From assembly GCF_907164575.1 (NCBI RefSeq), contig NZ_CAJQYY010000018.1, forward strand, positions 62,001-126,000: a DNA stretch of 64,000 nt. Reading direction: 5' to 3'. Source of the stretch: Paraburkholderia gardini (lineage in GTDB: Bacteria > Pseudomonadota > Gammaproteobacteria > Burkholderiales > Burkholderiaceae). The position numbers were made by a program, and so were the translations under genes. A model generated the notes under the pieces. It had not been told where the DNA came from. It saw nothing but the letters and a program-made list of their open reading frames with translations, and made no database searches. Positions 1-7,769 of this stretch are shown here, piece by piece. The first letter of the stretch is position 1, and each line of letters starts with the position of its first letter.

Positions 1-700
1 CCGGCGCCAGCAGCACCATGACGACGCCCGCGATCATCATCGTCAGGCTCGCGACGACGCCCTCTTCGCTGCCGAGTTCGCGCGCCTTTGCCGTGCCGAC
101 GCCGTGCGCGGCCGCGCCGAACAGCGCGCCGCGCGCGAGGCGCGTGCGCAGCGGCACGAGCGCCAGCACGATTTCACCGAACAGCATGCCGCACACGCCC
201 GTGGCGATCACGAAGAGCGCGGTCAGGTCTTTGGGCGCGCCGATCCTGTCGGAGACCGCGAGCGCGAACGGCGTGGAAACGGAGCGGGTCATCAGGCTGC
301 GCTGCAGTTCCGGGGACAGATGCAGCAGCTTCGCGAGCACCAGCGAGCCGCCCACCGCGACGATGATTCCAACCGTCACGCCGACGGTGAGCGAAATCCA
401 GTGACGCTTCAGCAGATCGCGGTATTCGTAGATCGGCACCGCGAACGCGACGGTCGCCGGGCCGAGCAGCCACATCAGCCAGCGCGTGTCCTGAAAGTAG
501 ACCGGATACGGAATATGCGCGACCAGCACGAGGAGGCCCAGCACGACGGGTACCGAGACAAGCGGCGTGAGCCACGGGCTCCTGAAGCGCGCGTACAGAT
601 ACTTCGACGCGAAATACAGCGCGACGGTCGTCACGAAACAGCCGGCGGCGATGAGCCGTGCGGCGTCGTCGGCGAACAGGGATGCGTAGAAGGCGTTCAT
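1..700 (-). CDS. lrgB: LrgB/CidB family membrane protein (partial, runs off window start)
   Basis: This is an open frame from an ATG at 700 to the window edge, with about 233 residues visible; the family is usually about 230-240 long, so only the last few codons are missing. The translation is strongly hydrophobic with many membrane segments. It carries family stretches GPATVAFAVPIY near residue 86 and RSVSTPFALAVS near residue 145. LrgB proteins act with LrgA in the inner membrane and are tied to control of murein hydrolase activity and to export of small metabolites. lrgA lies 76 bp upstream on the same strand, so the two are probably co-transcribed. The start has only a weak ribosome-binding site. 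Family call is firm; the physiological role here is inferred. Confidence 0.87.
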   Translation of the reverse strand, partial: MNAFYASLFADDAARLIAAGCFVTTVALYFASKYLYARFRSPWLTPLVSVPVVLGLLVLVAHIPYPVYFQDTRWLMWLLGPATVAFAVPIYEYRDLLKRHWISLTVGVTVGIIVAVGGSLVLAKLLHLSPELQRSLMTRSVSTPFALAVSDRIGAPKDLTALFVIATGVCGMLFGEIVLALVPLRTRLARGALFGAAAHGVGTAKARELGSEEGVVASLTMMIAGVVMVLLAP

Positions 701-776
701 GGCTTCAGCTTCGTTTTCGACATGGTTTTCGCGACGCTTCGCGCGGCTTCAGCGATGTGAGCGCGCGACGCTGGGT

Positions 777-1235
777 TCACACACGCGCGGCGTGACGCGT
801 CATCCGCACGCGGCGCAGCGCGAGACGCCGTTCGAGGCGCGCGGCCCGTTCCACTGCGAAGGCGACCGCCACCATCACCATCAACGTGCCAGCGACAACG
901 ACGAGCGCGAGGCGCCAGCCGTCTTCCCTGAAAAGGCCGCCGTACTGGACGGCCGCGACGGCCGCCGGGATGAAGAACAGCAGCATGTCGGACAGAAGCC
1001 AGTCGGCACCGGACTTGATCCAGCGCGCCGGCAGGCCGCCGCTGAACAGCAGCGCCAGCATCGCGACGAGGCCAACCACGCCGCCCGGCACCGGCAATCC
1101 GAGGCGACGCACGATGAAATCGGCCACATACCATACGGCGGCCAGCGCAGCGCTTTGCACGACAATCCGGGCGAACCGCGCGACAGGGCGGGCGCTGGCC
1201 GGCAGCGCCTGCATGGATAAAGAGGGTGTTGTCAT
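777..1235 (-). CDS. lrgA: LrgA/CidA family holin-like membrane protein
   Basis: A 152-residue protein with about four hydrophobic segments. It has the LrgA core: a G-LPVPGGVVG-like turn near residues 47-55, then SGGLPARWIKSGADWLLSDML and FFIPAAVA. LrgA is the small, holin-like partner of LrgB. The gene precedes lrgB by 76 bp and is divergent from a LysR-type regulator, the usual arrangement in which the regulator controls the pair. The basic C-terminal tail (residues 130-152) is Arg-rich and probably cytoplasmic. E. coli YohJ belongs to the same family, so the exact physiological name is uncertain. Confidence 0.88.
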   Translation of the reverse strand: MTTPSLSMQALPASARPVARFARIVVQSAALAAVWYVADFIVRRLGLPVPGGVVGLVAMLALLFSGGLPARWIKSGADWLLSDMLLFFIPAAVAAVQYGGLFREDGWRLALVVVAGTLMVMVAVAFAVERAARLERRLALRRVRMTRHAARV

Positions 1236-1348
1236 GGCAATCCCTGGGTGACTTCCGGATGAAAGTCAGTATAGGGACCCTGATTTCATAAATATAATGA
1301 CTTAACATCATCAACTTCATTCCAATCTGGAATCCGGAGACCCAAAAC
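1236..1348. promoter_or_regulatory. Divergent promoter region between lrgA and the LysR gene
   Basis: This 113-bp gap is AT-richer than its flanks. It holds the interrupted dyad TCAT-N7-ATGA at 1286-1300, overlapping a TATAAT at 1293-1298. LysR-type regulators bind dyads of this general shape between themselves and a divergent target. The regulator has a GGAGA ribosome-binding site at 1336-1340. Binding is inferred from position and symmetry only. Confidence 0.5.
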
Positions 1349-2293
1349 GTGGAATTGCGCGCGCTTCGCTACTTCGTCGAGGTGGTCCGCCAGCAGAGCT
1401 TCACCGTCGCGGCCGAACAGATGTTCGTCACGCAGCCGACGATCAGCAAGATGGTGAAGGCGCTGGAAGACGAAACCGGCTCGCCGCTTCTGCTGCGCGA
1501 CGGCCGTCAGATGGTGCTCACCGACGCCGGCCGCATCGTCTATCAGCGCGGTCAGGATGTGCTCGCCGCGCACGCCCAGTTACAGGCGGAGCTGAAGGAT
1601 CTCGACACGCTCGGCAGCGGCGAGCTGACCATCGGCATTCCGCCGATGGGCGGTTCGCTCTTCACACCGGCCATCGCCGCGTTCCGGCAGCGCTATCCGA
1701 AGATCGACCTGAAGCTCTTCGAACAGGGCTCACGCGGGATCGAATCGGCGCTGATCTCGGGCGAACTCGAACTGGGCGGCGTGCTGCTGCCCGTCGACCC
1801 GGAAATGATCGAAGTACTGCCCATGACGCGCCAGCTGTTGTGGCTCGTCACGCGTCGCGGCTCACGTTGGGACGACGTCCAGCAGGTGGCGCTCACCGAT
1901 CTCACAGCAGAGCCGTTCGTGTTCTACGGCGAAAGCCTCGCCTTGAACGACGTCGTGCTGAACGCGTGCCGGGAAGCGGGTTTCTCGCCGACGATCGTCG
2001 GGCGCAGCGGCCATTGGGATTTCATGGCGGCGCTGGTGCTGGCCGGCGTCGGCATCGCGCTGCTGCCGGAGCCGTATTGCCGGCGGCTCGATTCGACGCA
2101 GTTCAGCTGCCGGCCCGTGGTGGCGCCGGAGATTCCATGGGAAATGGCGATCGGCTGGCGACGCAACGGTTATCTGTCGCACGCGGCGCGCGCCTGGCTG
2201 GAAGTCGCGCGCGAAAATCTGCCCGGCCAGGACGGCGACGATTTCATGCACGTGCCCACGCCCGGGATCACGCGCACACCACCTTCGAAATAA
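1349..2293 (+). CDS. LysR-family transcriptional regulator
   Basis: A 314-residue LysR-type regulator starting at GTG 1349, with GGAGA about 8 bases upstream. The N-terminal winged helix-turn-helix is classic: MELRALRYFVEVV, then SFTVAAEQMFVTQPTISKMVKALE at about residues 17-40. Residues from about 90 onward form a substrate-binding-like effector domain beginning GELTIGIPP. It is divergent from lrgA-lrgB and so is the probable regulator of that pair, like CidR-type regulators. The effector is unknown. Its stop lies 4 bp from the stop of the convergent GMC gene. Confidence 0.92.
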   Translation: MELRALRYFVEVVRQQSFTVAAEQMFVTQPTISKMVKALEDETGSPLLLRDGRQMVLTDAGRIVYQRGQDVLAAHAQLQAELKDLDTLGSGELTIGIPPMGGSLFTPAIAAFRQRYPKIDLKLFEQGSRGIESALISGELELGGVLLPVDPEMIEVLPMTRQLLWLVTRRGSRWDDVQQVALTDLTAEPFVFYGESLALNDVVLNACREAGFSPTIVGRSGHWDFMAALVLAGVGIALLPEPYCRRLDSTQFSCRPVVAPEIPWEMAIGWRRNGYLSHAARAWLEVARENLPGQDGDDFMHVPTPGITRTPPSK

Positions 2294-2297
2294 GACT

Positions 2298-3929
2298 TCA
2301 CGCGGCGGTGACGGTGGCGGCCTCCCCTTGCCCGCCACGCCGCGTGGCCGCGATGAAACCGGCGGCGCGCTCGCCGATCATCACGGTCGGCGCGTTCGTA
2401 TTGCCGCCAATCAGCGCCGGCATCACCGATGCGTCCACCACGCGCAAACCCGTCACGCCCCGCACCCGCAGTTGCGCATCGACGACCGAGCGCGCGTCGC
2501 CGCCCATCCGGCAGGTTCCGACCGGATGATAGATCGTGTCGGCATGCTCGACGATGGTCGCGCGCAGTTCTGCTTCGCTGTGTCCGGGATGCGTGTACAG
2601 CTCGTGGCCGCCGAAGATCGCGAGCGATGGCGCATCGAGAATGCGGCGCGAAATGCGCGCGCCTTCGACGAGCAGATCGAGATCGCGTGAATCGTCCAGA
2701 AACCGCGGATCGATTGCCGGCGCGACGCGCGCATCGCTGCCCGCCAGCGTGACGCTGCCACGGCTATGCGGACGCAGCACGCACGCATGCAGTGAATAGC
2801 CGTGCCCCCAGTGCATGTGGCGGTTGTGATCGTCGACGAGCGCCGCGCAGAAGTGCAATTGCAGATCCGGCCGGTCGAGCGTCGGCCGGCTCTTGATAAA
2901 GCCGCCCGCCTCCGCGATGTTGCTCGACAGCATGCCCCGCCCGTGCCGCATGAAGTCGACGAACTGCGGCCCCATCCGCGCGATGCCGCGTAGCGAGAAG
3001 CCGGTCGGCTCGATCGAGCGCGTGCGCTTGCTGATCGTGAAATCGATGTGATCGATCAGGTTCTGGCCGACGTCCGGCGCATCGTGCACGACCCGCACGC
3101 CCACCGATTGCAGATGCGCCGCCGGTCCGACGCCGGAGCACATCAGCAGTTGCGGCGAATTGAACGCGCCCGCTGCGAGCACGACTTCGGCGCGCGCTTC
3201 GAGCATTTCGGTGCGGCCGCCGCGCACCACTTCGACGCCGCTCGCCCGCTTGCCGGCGAACGTCACGCGCAGCACGGTGGCATCAGCAATCGTGTGGAGA
3301 TTGAAGCGCGGCCGGTCGTACACGTACGCGCGCGCGACGCTGCAGCGACGGCCGTCGCGCTGCGTCACCTGGTAAAAGCCGACGCCTTCCTGCTCGGGGC
3401 CGTTGAAGTCGTCGTCAGGGCGGAAACCCGCTTCGATCGCCGCGCGTACGAAGCGCTCCGAAAATGGATTGCGAAAGCGCAGATCGGAGACGGTGAGCGG
3501 GCCATCGGCGCCATGCCATGCATCGGCGCCGTGTTCGTTGCCTTCGGCGCGCCGGAAATACGGCAGCACGTCCTGCCACGACCAGCCGTCGCAGCCCATG
3601 TGCGCCCATTCGTCGTAATCGAGCGGATGGCCGCGCGTGTAGACCATCGCGTTGATGGCACTCGATCCGCCGAAGCCTCGCCCACGCGGTTGATAGCCGC
3701 GCCGCCCGCCGAGGCCCGGTTGCGGCGCCGTCTCGTAGCCGTAGTTGGTTTTCAGCTTGTGCGGCACGATGGCCGCGACGCCGACCGGCATGTTGACGAG
3801 CAGGTTGCGTGCCGTGTGAGGGCCGGCTTCGATGAGCGCGATCGACGCGTCCGGACAGCTATCCGCAAGCCGGCCCGCGAGTGCGCAACCGCCAGAGCCC
3901 GCACCGACGATGATGTAGTCGTATTGCAT
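2298..3929 (-). CDS. GMC-family FAD-dependent alcohol/choline dehydrogenase
   Basis: A 543-residue glucose-methanol-choline oxidoreductase. The start is the ATG at 3929, preceded by AGGAGGAACC; a longer in-frame start at 3977 would add 16 residues but lacks this site. The dinucleotide-binding loop GAGSGG is at residues 9-14. The first GMC signature (GRGFGGSSAINAMVYTRG) lies near residues 81-98. The C-terminal catalytic region includes HPVGTCRMGGD near residue 461 and VVDASVMPALIGGNTNAP near residue 500. Such enzymes oxidise alcohols to aldehydes using FAD. It is divergent from an acyl-CoA dehydrogenase and an aldehyde dehydrogenase, which suggests an alcohol-to-acid route. The substrate cannot be read from sequence. 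Confidence 0.9.
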   Translation of the reverse strand: MQYDYIIVGAGSGGCALAGRLADSCPDASIALIEAGPHTARNLLVNMPVGVAAIVPHKLKTNYGYETAPQPGLGGRRGYQPRGRGFGGSSAINAMVYTRGHPLDYDEWAHMGCDGWSWQDVLPYFRRAEGNEHGADAWHGADGPLTVSDLRFRNPFSERFVRAAIEAGFRPDDDFNGPEQEGVGFYQVTQRDGRRCSVARAYVYDRPRFNLHTIADATVLRVTFAGKRASGVEVVRGGRTEMLEARAEVVLAAGAFNSPQLLMCSGVGPAAHLQSVGVRVVHDAPDVGQNLIDHIDFTISKRTRSIEPTGFSLRGIARMGPQFVDFMRHGRGMLSSNIAEAGGFIKSRPTLDRPDLQLHFCAALVDDHNRHMHWGHGYSLHACVLRPHSRGSVTLAGSDARVAPAIDPRFLDDSRDLDLLVEGARISRRILDAPSLAIFGGHELYTHPGHSEAELRATIVEHADTIYHPVGTCRMGGDARSVVDAQLRVRGVTGLRVVDASVMPALIGGNTNAPTVMIGERAAGFIAATRRGGQGEAATVTAA

Positions 3930-4235
3930 CGGTTCCTCCTGATGGGCCGCGTTGCCCGCGGCACCTGTCTCGTGCACACTTGTCCACGTGTGTTTCCGCG
4001 CATTGTAGGGAGGCTGCCGGGCGAGCGGCGCGCTCGTGTCAGAGCGATCCCTCTAAACGAAACGCCGCCCGCGCCCCTATGATGAAAAGCTGCCGCCGGC
4101 GCGGGTCACCACGGCGGCGCGGCATTCAAACGCGTCAGGCAACGCGCCGCCTCTCGCGATGCAGCACTGCACGCATCGATCGAACGTCGATCCAGAAACG
4201 GACCCGGGCATGCATCCGGTGAACGGAGACAGCAG
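3930..4235. promoter_or_regulatory. Divergent intergenic region (GMC oxidoreductase / aidB-like)
   Basis: A 306-bp gap between divergent genes that must hold both promoters. One clear symmetric element is CACAC-N8-GTGTG at 3975-3992, about 46 bp upstream of the GMC start, a plausible operator. A GGAGA ribosome-binding site for the plus-strand gene is at 4225-4230. No RNA gene or small coding region is supported. Confidence 0.4.
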
Positions 4236-5915
4236 ATGGAACTGCACAGCCTCGGCAAGACCCACGACGTGACCAATCAGGTCCCGCCGCTCGCAAACTA
4301 CAACCTCTTCGAAAGCGACGCCGCGCTCACGGCCGCCGTCGATCGCGAAGGCGCGGCGTGGCATCGCGATTCGCTGCGGCGTCACGGCGCCGCGTTGTCC
4401 GCGCCCGAGGTGCTCGCGCTCGCTGAAGTCGCGAACCGTCATACGCCCGAACTCTTTACGTTTTCGCCGCGCGGCGAGCGCATCGACGCGCTGGAATTTC
4501 ATCCGTCGTGGCACAGCCTGCTCGCCCTGCTGCGTCGCGAAGGCCTGCACGCGCTGCCGTTTTCCGATCCACAAAAAGGCGCGATGGTCGCGCGCTGCGC
4601 CGGTTATTTCCTGCACGCGCAGCTCGAATCCGGCTCGCTGTGTCCGCTGACGATGACGTTCGCCAGCATCCCCGTGCTGCAACGCGAACCTGCGCTGTTC
4701 GACACGCTGCGCGAGCAGTTGTACACCCGCGAGCACGATCCGCGCGACATCCCGCTCGCGCAGAAGAAGTCGATGATGATCGGCATGGGCATGACCGAGA
4801 AACAGGGCGGCTCGGATGTGCGCAGCAACCAGACACGCGCGTTCGCGCAGCCGGGCGGTGCGGGCCGCGGCGCCGCTTACCGGCTCGTCGGACACAAATG
4901 GTTTTTCTCCGCGCCGCAGTGCGATGCGCATCTCGTGCTCGCGCGCACAGGCGATCACGCGGGCCTGTCGTGCTTCTACGTGCCGCGTTTCGCCCCCGAC
5001 GGCAGCAAGAACGCCGTGCAGATCCAGCGCCTGAAAGACAAGCTCGGCAACCGCTCGAACGCGAGCAGCGAAGTCGAATTCGTCGACGCATACGGCGTCA
5101 TGATCGGCGACGAAGGACGCGGCGTGCCGACCATCATCGAAATGGCGAACTACACGCGGCTCGACTGCGTGATCGGCAGCGCCGCATTGATGCGCGCCGC
5201 GCTCGTGCAGGCGATTCACCACGCGCGGCATCGCAGCGCGTTCGGCAAACACCTCGTCGACCAGCCGCTGATGCGCAACGTGCTCGCCGATCTCGCGCTC
5301 GAATCCGAAGCGGCGACGGTGCTGTTCATGCGCCTCGCGCGCGCGTTCGAGGACACCGACAACACGCCGGAGGAACGCGCGTGGCGACGCATCGTCACGC
5401 CGGCGGCGAAGTTCTGGGTCTGCAAGCGCGCACTCGAATTCACCGGCGAGGCGATGGAAGTCTGGGGCGGCAACGGTTATGTCGAAGAAGGCCCGATGGC
5501 GCGCTTTTATCGCGAAGCGCCGGTCAATTCGATCTGGGAAGGCTCGGGCAACGTGATGTGCCTCGACGTGCTGCGCGCGCTGGAGCGCGAGCCGGAAGCC
5601 GCGCAGGCGCTGCTGGCCGCATGGCGCGCGACGGCGCAGCACGGTCATCCCGCGCTCGGGGCGGCGCTGGAGCGGCTCGTCGCGACGCTGGGCGCGGCGC
5701 CGGAACGACGCGAAGCCAGTGCACGCCGGATCGCGCAGCAGATCGTGCTCGCCGCGCAGGCGACGCTGCTCGTACAGCACGCGCCCGCCGCGCTCGCCGA
5801 CGCGTTCATCGCCACACGTCTGGCCGACGGTTGCGGCGACAGCGGACGCGTCTACGGCACGTTGCCTGCGGACGTGGATCACGCAGCGATCATCGGACGC
5901 GCATTTCAGATCTAG
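4236..5915 (+). CDS. aidB: AidB-like acyl-CoA dehydrogenase
   Basis: A 559-residue member of the AidB branch of acyl-CoA dehydrogenases (E. coli AidB is about 541). Family features run along the whole length: an N-terminal NQVPPLANYNLFESD stretch, MGMTEKQGGSDVR near residue 185, LKDKLGNRSNASSEVEF near residue 267, EAMEVWGGNGYVEE near residue 406 and NSIWEGSGNVMCLDVLRAL near residue 430. AidB binds FAD and DNA and is linked to the alkylation response in E. coli, but its physiological acyl-CoA substrate is unsettled. Here it sits 85 bp upstream of an aldehyde dehydrogenase and divergent from an alcohol dehydrogenase, which favours a catabolic role. GGAGA precedes the ATG. Confidence 0.9.
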   Translation: MELHSLGKTHDVTNQVPPLANYNLFESDAALTAAVDREGAAWHRDSLRRHGAALSAPEVLALAEVANRHTPELFTFSPRGERIDALEFHPSWHSLLALLRREGLHALPFSDPQKGAMVARCAGYFLHAQLESGSLCPLTMTFASIPVLQREPALFDTLREQLYTREHDPRDIPLAQKKSMMIGMGMTEKQGGSDVRSNQTRAFAQPGGAGRGAAYRLVGHKWFFSAPQCDAHLVLARTGDHAGLSCFYVPRFAPDGSKNAVQIQRLKDKLGNRSNASSEVEFVDAYGVMIGDEGRGVPTIIEMANYTRLDCVIGSAALMRAALVQAIHHARHRSAFGKHLVDQPLMRNVLADLALESEAATVLFMRLARAFEDTDNTPEERAWRRIVTPAAKFWVCKRALEFTGEAMEVWGGNGYVEEGPMARFYREAPVNSIWEGSGNVMCLDVLRALEREPEAAQALLAAWRATAQHGHPALGAALERLVATLGAAPERREASARRIAQQIVLAAQATLLVQHAPAALADAFIATRLADGCGDSGRVYGTLPADVDHAAIIGRAFQI

Positions 5916-6000
5916 CGGATAGCCGGATTCATCCCGCTTCAGTACATAAAAAGGGACGGCCACACGTGGACCGTCTCACGGAAATCCAGGGAGAAACACC

Positions 6001-7419
6001 ATGAAAAACGATCTGCCCGACGTCGCGGCGCTCGAAGCGCTGCTGCGCGAACAGCGTCACGCGTATTTGCGCGCGCCGTACCCGTCGTGGGAAACGCGGG
6101 CGACGCATCTGAAGACGCTACGCGCGATGCTGCTGGACAATCGCGACGCGCTCGCCGGAGCGATGAGCGCCGACTTCGGCAATCGCGCGAAACAGGAAGT
6201 GCTGCTCGCGGAATTCCTGCTCCTGAAAGGTGAAATCGACGGCGCGCTGCGACACGGCAGGCGCTGGATGAAAGCGCGGCGGCGCAGCACGAACAAATGG
6301 CTGCTGCCCGCGCGCGTGAAGGTCGTGCCGCAGCCGCTCGGGGTCGTCGGGATCATCGCGCCGTGGAACTATCCGGTCCTGCTGGCGGCCGGGCCGCTCA
6401 TCAGCGCGTTGTGCGCCGGCAACCGCGCGATCATCAAGATGTCCGAGGTGACGCCGCGTACGTCGGCGCTCTTCGAGCAGCTGATCGCGCAGACGTTCCA
6501 GCGCGACCACGTGGCCGTCGTAAACGGCGACGCCGCGTTCGCCGCAGCGTTCAGCGCGCAGCCATTCGATCACCTGCTGTTCACCGGTTCGACGCAGGTC
6601 GGCCGTCACGTGATGCGCGCCGCCGCCGGCAACCTCACGCCTGTCACGCTGGAACTCGGCGGCAAGTCGCCCGCGATCGTCGGTCCGCACGCGCGTTTCG
6701 ACTATGCGGTCGACAGCCTCGTCGCCGGCAAGACGCTCAATGCCGGGCAAACCTGCGTCGCGCCCGATTACGTGCTGGTGCCGCGCGGCAGCGAGGCGGC
6801 GTTCGTCGCCCGCGCCCGCGTGCGGATGGCGAAGCTCTACCCCGACTTCGCGCGCAACCGCGACTACACGACGATCATCTCAGCGCGTCATTTCGAGCGT
6901 CTGCAACGCTTCGCCGACGAAGCAGCGGCAGGCGGCGCGCAATTGCACGAACTCACCGACACGCCCGGCGACGCTGCGTCACGCCGTTTTCCGCTCGTCG
7001 CGGTCACGAACGCGCCGGATGAATCCGCGCTGATGCAGGAAGAGATTTTCGGACCGCTGCTGCCCATCGTCCCGTACGACACGCTCGACGACGCCATCGC
7101 GTACATCAACGCACGTCCACGGCCGCTTTCGCTGTATCTCTACGATGACGATGCCGCGACAATCGAACGCGTCACGCATGAAACGATCGCGGGCGGGATG
7201 GCGGTGAACGAAACGCTGATGCATCTGGCGTGCGAGAGCCTGCCGTTTGGCGGCGTCGGGGCGAGCGGCATGGGCGCGTATCACGGCTACGAAGGTTTCG
7301 TGACCTTCTCGAAGATGAAGCCGGTGTTGCAGCAGGCGCGGCTGAACGCGCGCGCCCTCGTCGCGCCGCCCTACGGACGGCTCTTCAACATGCTGATGAG
7401 CGTGATGATGCGGTTCTAG
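6001..7419 (+). CDS. Coniferyl-aldehyde-type NAD(P)-dependent aldehyde dehydrogenase
   Basis: A 472-residue aldehyde dehydrogenase of the short class-3/coniferyl aldehyde branch. The general-base glutamate is E218 in TLELGGKSPAIV and the catalytic cysteine is C252 in LNAGQTCVAPDY. NAD-binding landmarks are IIAPWNYPVLL near residue 117 and FTGSTQVG near residue 197. GGGAGAAA precedes the ATG. It oxidises an aldehyde to a carboxylate and probably shares a transcript with the AidB-like gene 85 bp upstream. Its TAG stop shares the palindrome CTAG (7416-7419) with the TAG stop of the convergent FlhB-like gene. The coniferyl specificity is by family resemblance only. Confidence 0.9.
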   Translation: MKNDLPDVAALEALLREQRHAYLRAPYPSWETRATHLKTLRAMLLDNRDALAGAMSADFGNRAKQEVLLAEFLLLKGEIDGALRHGRRWMKARRRSTNKWLLPARVKVVPQPLGVVGIIAPWNYPVLLAAGPLISALCAGNRAIIKMSEVTPRTSALFEQLIAQTFQRDHVAVVNGDAAFAAAFSAQPFDHLLFTGSTQVGRHVMRAAAGNLTPVTLELGGKSPAIVGPHARFDYAVDSLVAGKTLNAGQTCVAPDYVLVPRGSEAAFVARARVRMAKLYPDFARNRDYTTIISARHFERLQRFADEAAAGGAQLHELTDTPGDAASRRFPLVAVTNAPDESALMQEEIFGPLLPIVPYDTLDDAIAYINARPRPLSLYLYDDDAATIERVTHETIAGGMAVNETLMHLACESLPFGGVGASGMGAYHGYEGFVTFSKMKPVLQQARLNARALVAPPYGRLFNMLMSVMMRF

Positions 7420-7769
7420 CGCGAAGGCGTGAACGGCGTGAACGGCGCGGCCGGGTCCGCGGGCGAAGACGGCGCGATGGCGGTGCCGGGCGCGTCGTCG
7501 GCGGCGCCGCTCTCGAGCCGGTGCAGCCACGCGAGCAGTTCCGCGACGGCCTGGTACAGCTGCGGCGGAATGCGCGTGTCGAGGTCGACCTGCATGAGCA
7601 GCGACACCATTTCGGGTGCCTCGTGTACATACAGACCGGCTTCCTTCGCGCGCTGCACGATCATCTCGGCGACGAGACCGTATCCCTTCGCGATCACGCG
7701 CGGCGATGCGTCGCCGCTGTTGGCGTCATAACGGAGCGCCGCCGCGCTCCTGCGATGCGTGCGGCTCAT
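7416..7769 (-). CDS. FlhB C-terminal-domain-like protein (EscU/YscU-type, FlhX-like)
   Basis: A 117-residue stand-alone version of the cytoplasmic C-terminal domain of FlhB. The stretch SPRVIAKGYGLVAEMIVQRAKEAG, then HEAPEMVSLL and RIPPQLYQAVAELLAWLHRL, aligns with APKVVAKGVNLVAARIRELA, LEAPPLARAL and EIPGPLYGAVAEVLAWVYQL of the full FlhB in this window. It has no membrane region and no NPTH autocleavage site. Its start overlaps the stop of the FliK-like gene by ATGA, so the two are translationally coupled. FlhB and FliK interact at the export switch, so this may be a cognate pair. Function is inferred. Confidence 0.88.
   Translation of the reverse strand: MSRTHRRSAAALRYDANSGDASPRVIAKGYGLVAEMIVQRAKEAGLYVHEAPEMVSLLMQVDLDTRIPPQLYQAVAELLAWLHRLESGAADDAPGTAIAPSSPADPAAPFTPFTPSR

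Noticed and set aside
4077-5963. Minus-strand open frame of 628 residues opposite the AidB-like gene
   Set aside because: Antisense to a strongly conserved acyl-CoA dehydrogenase; the translation is Arg/Ala/Val-rich without domain motifs.
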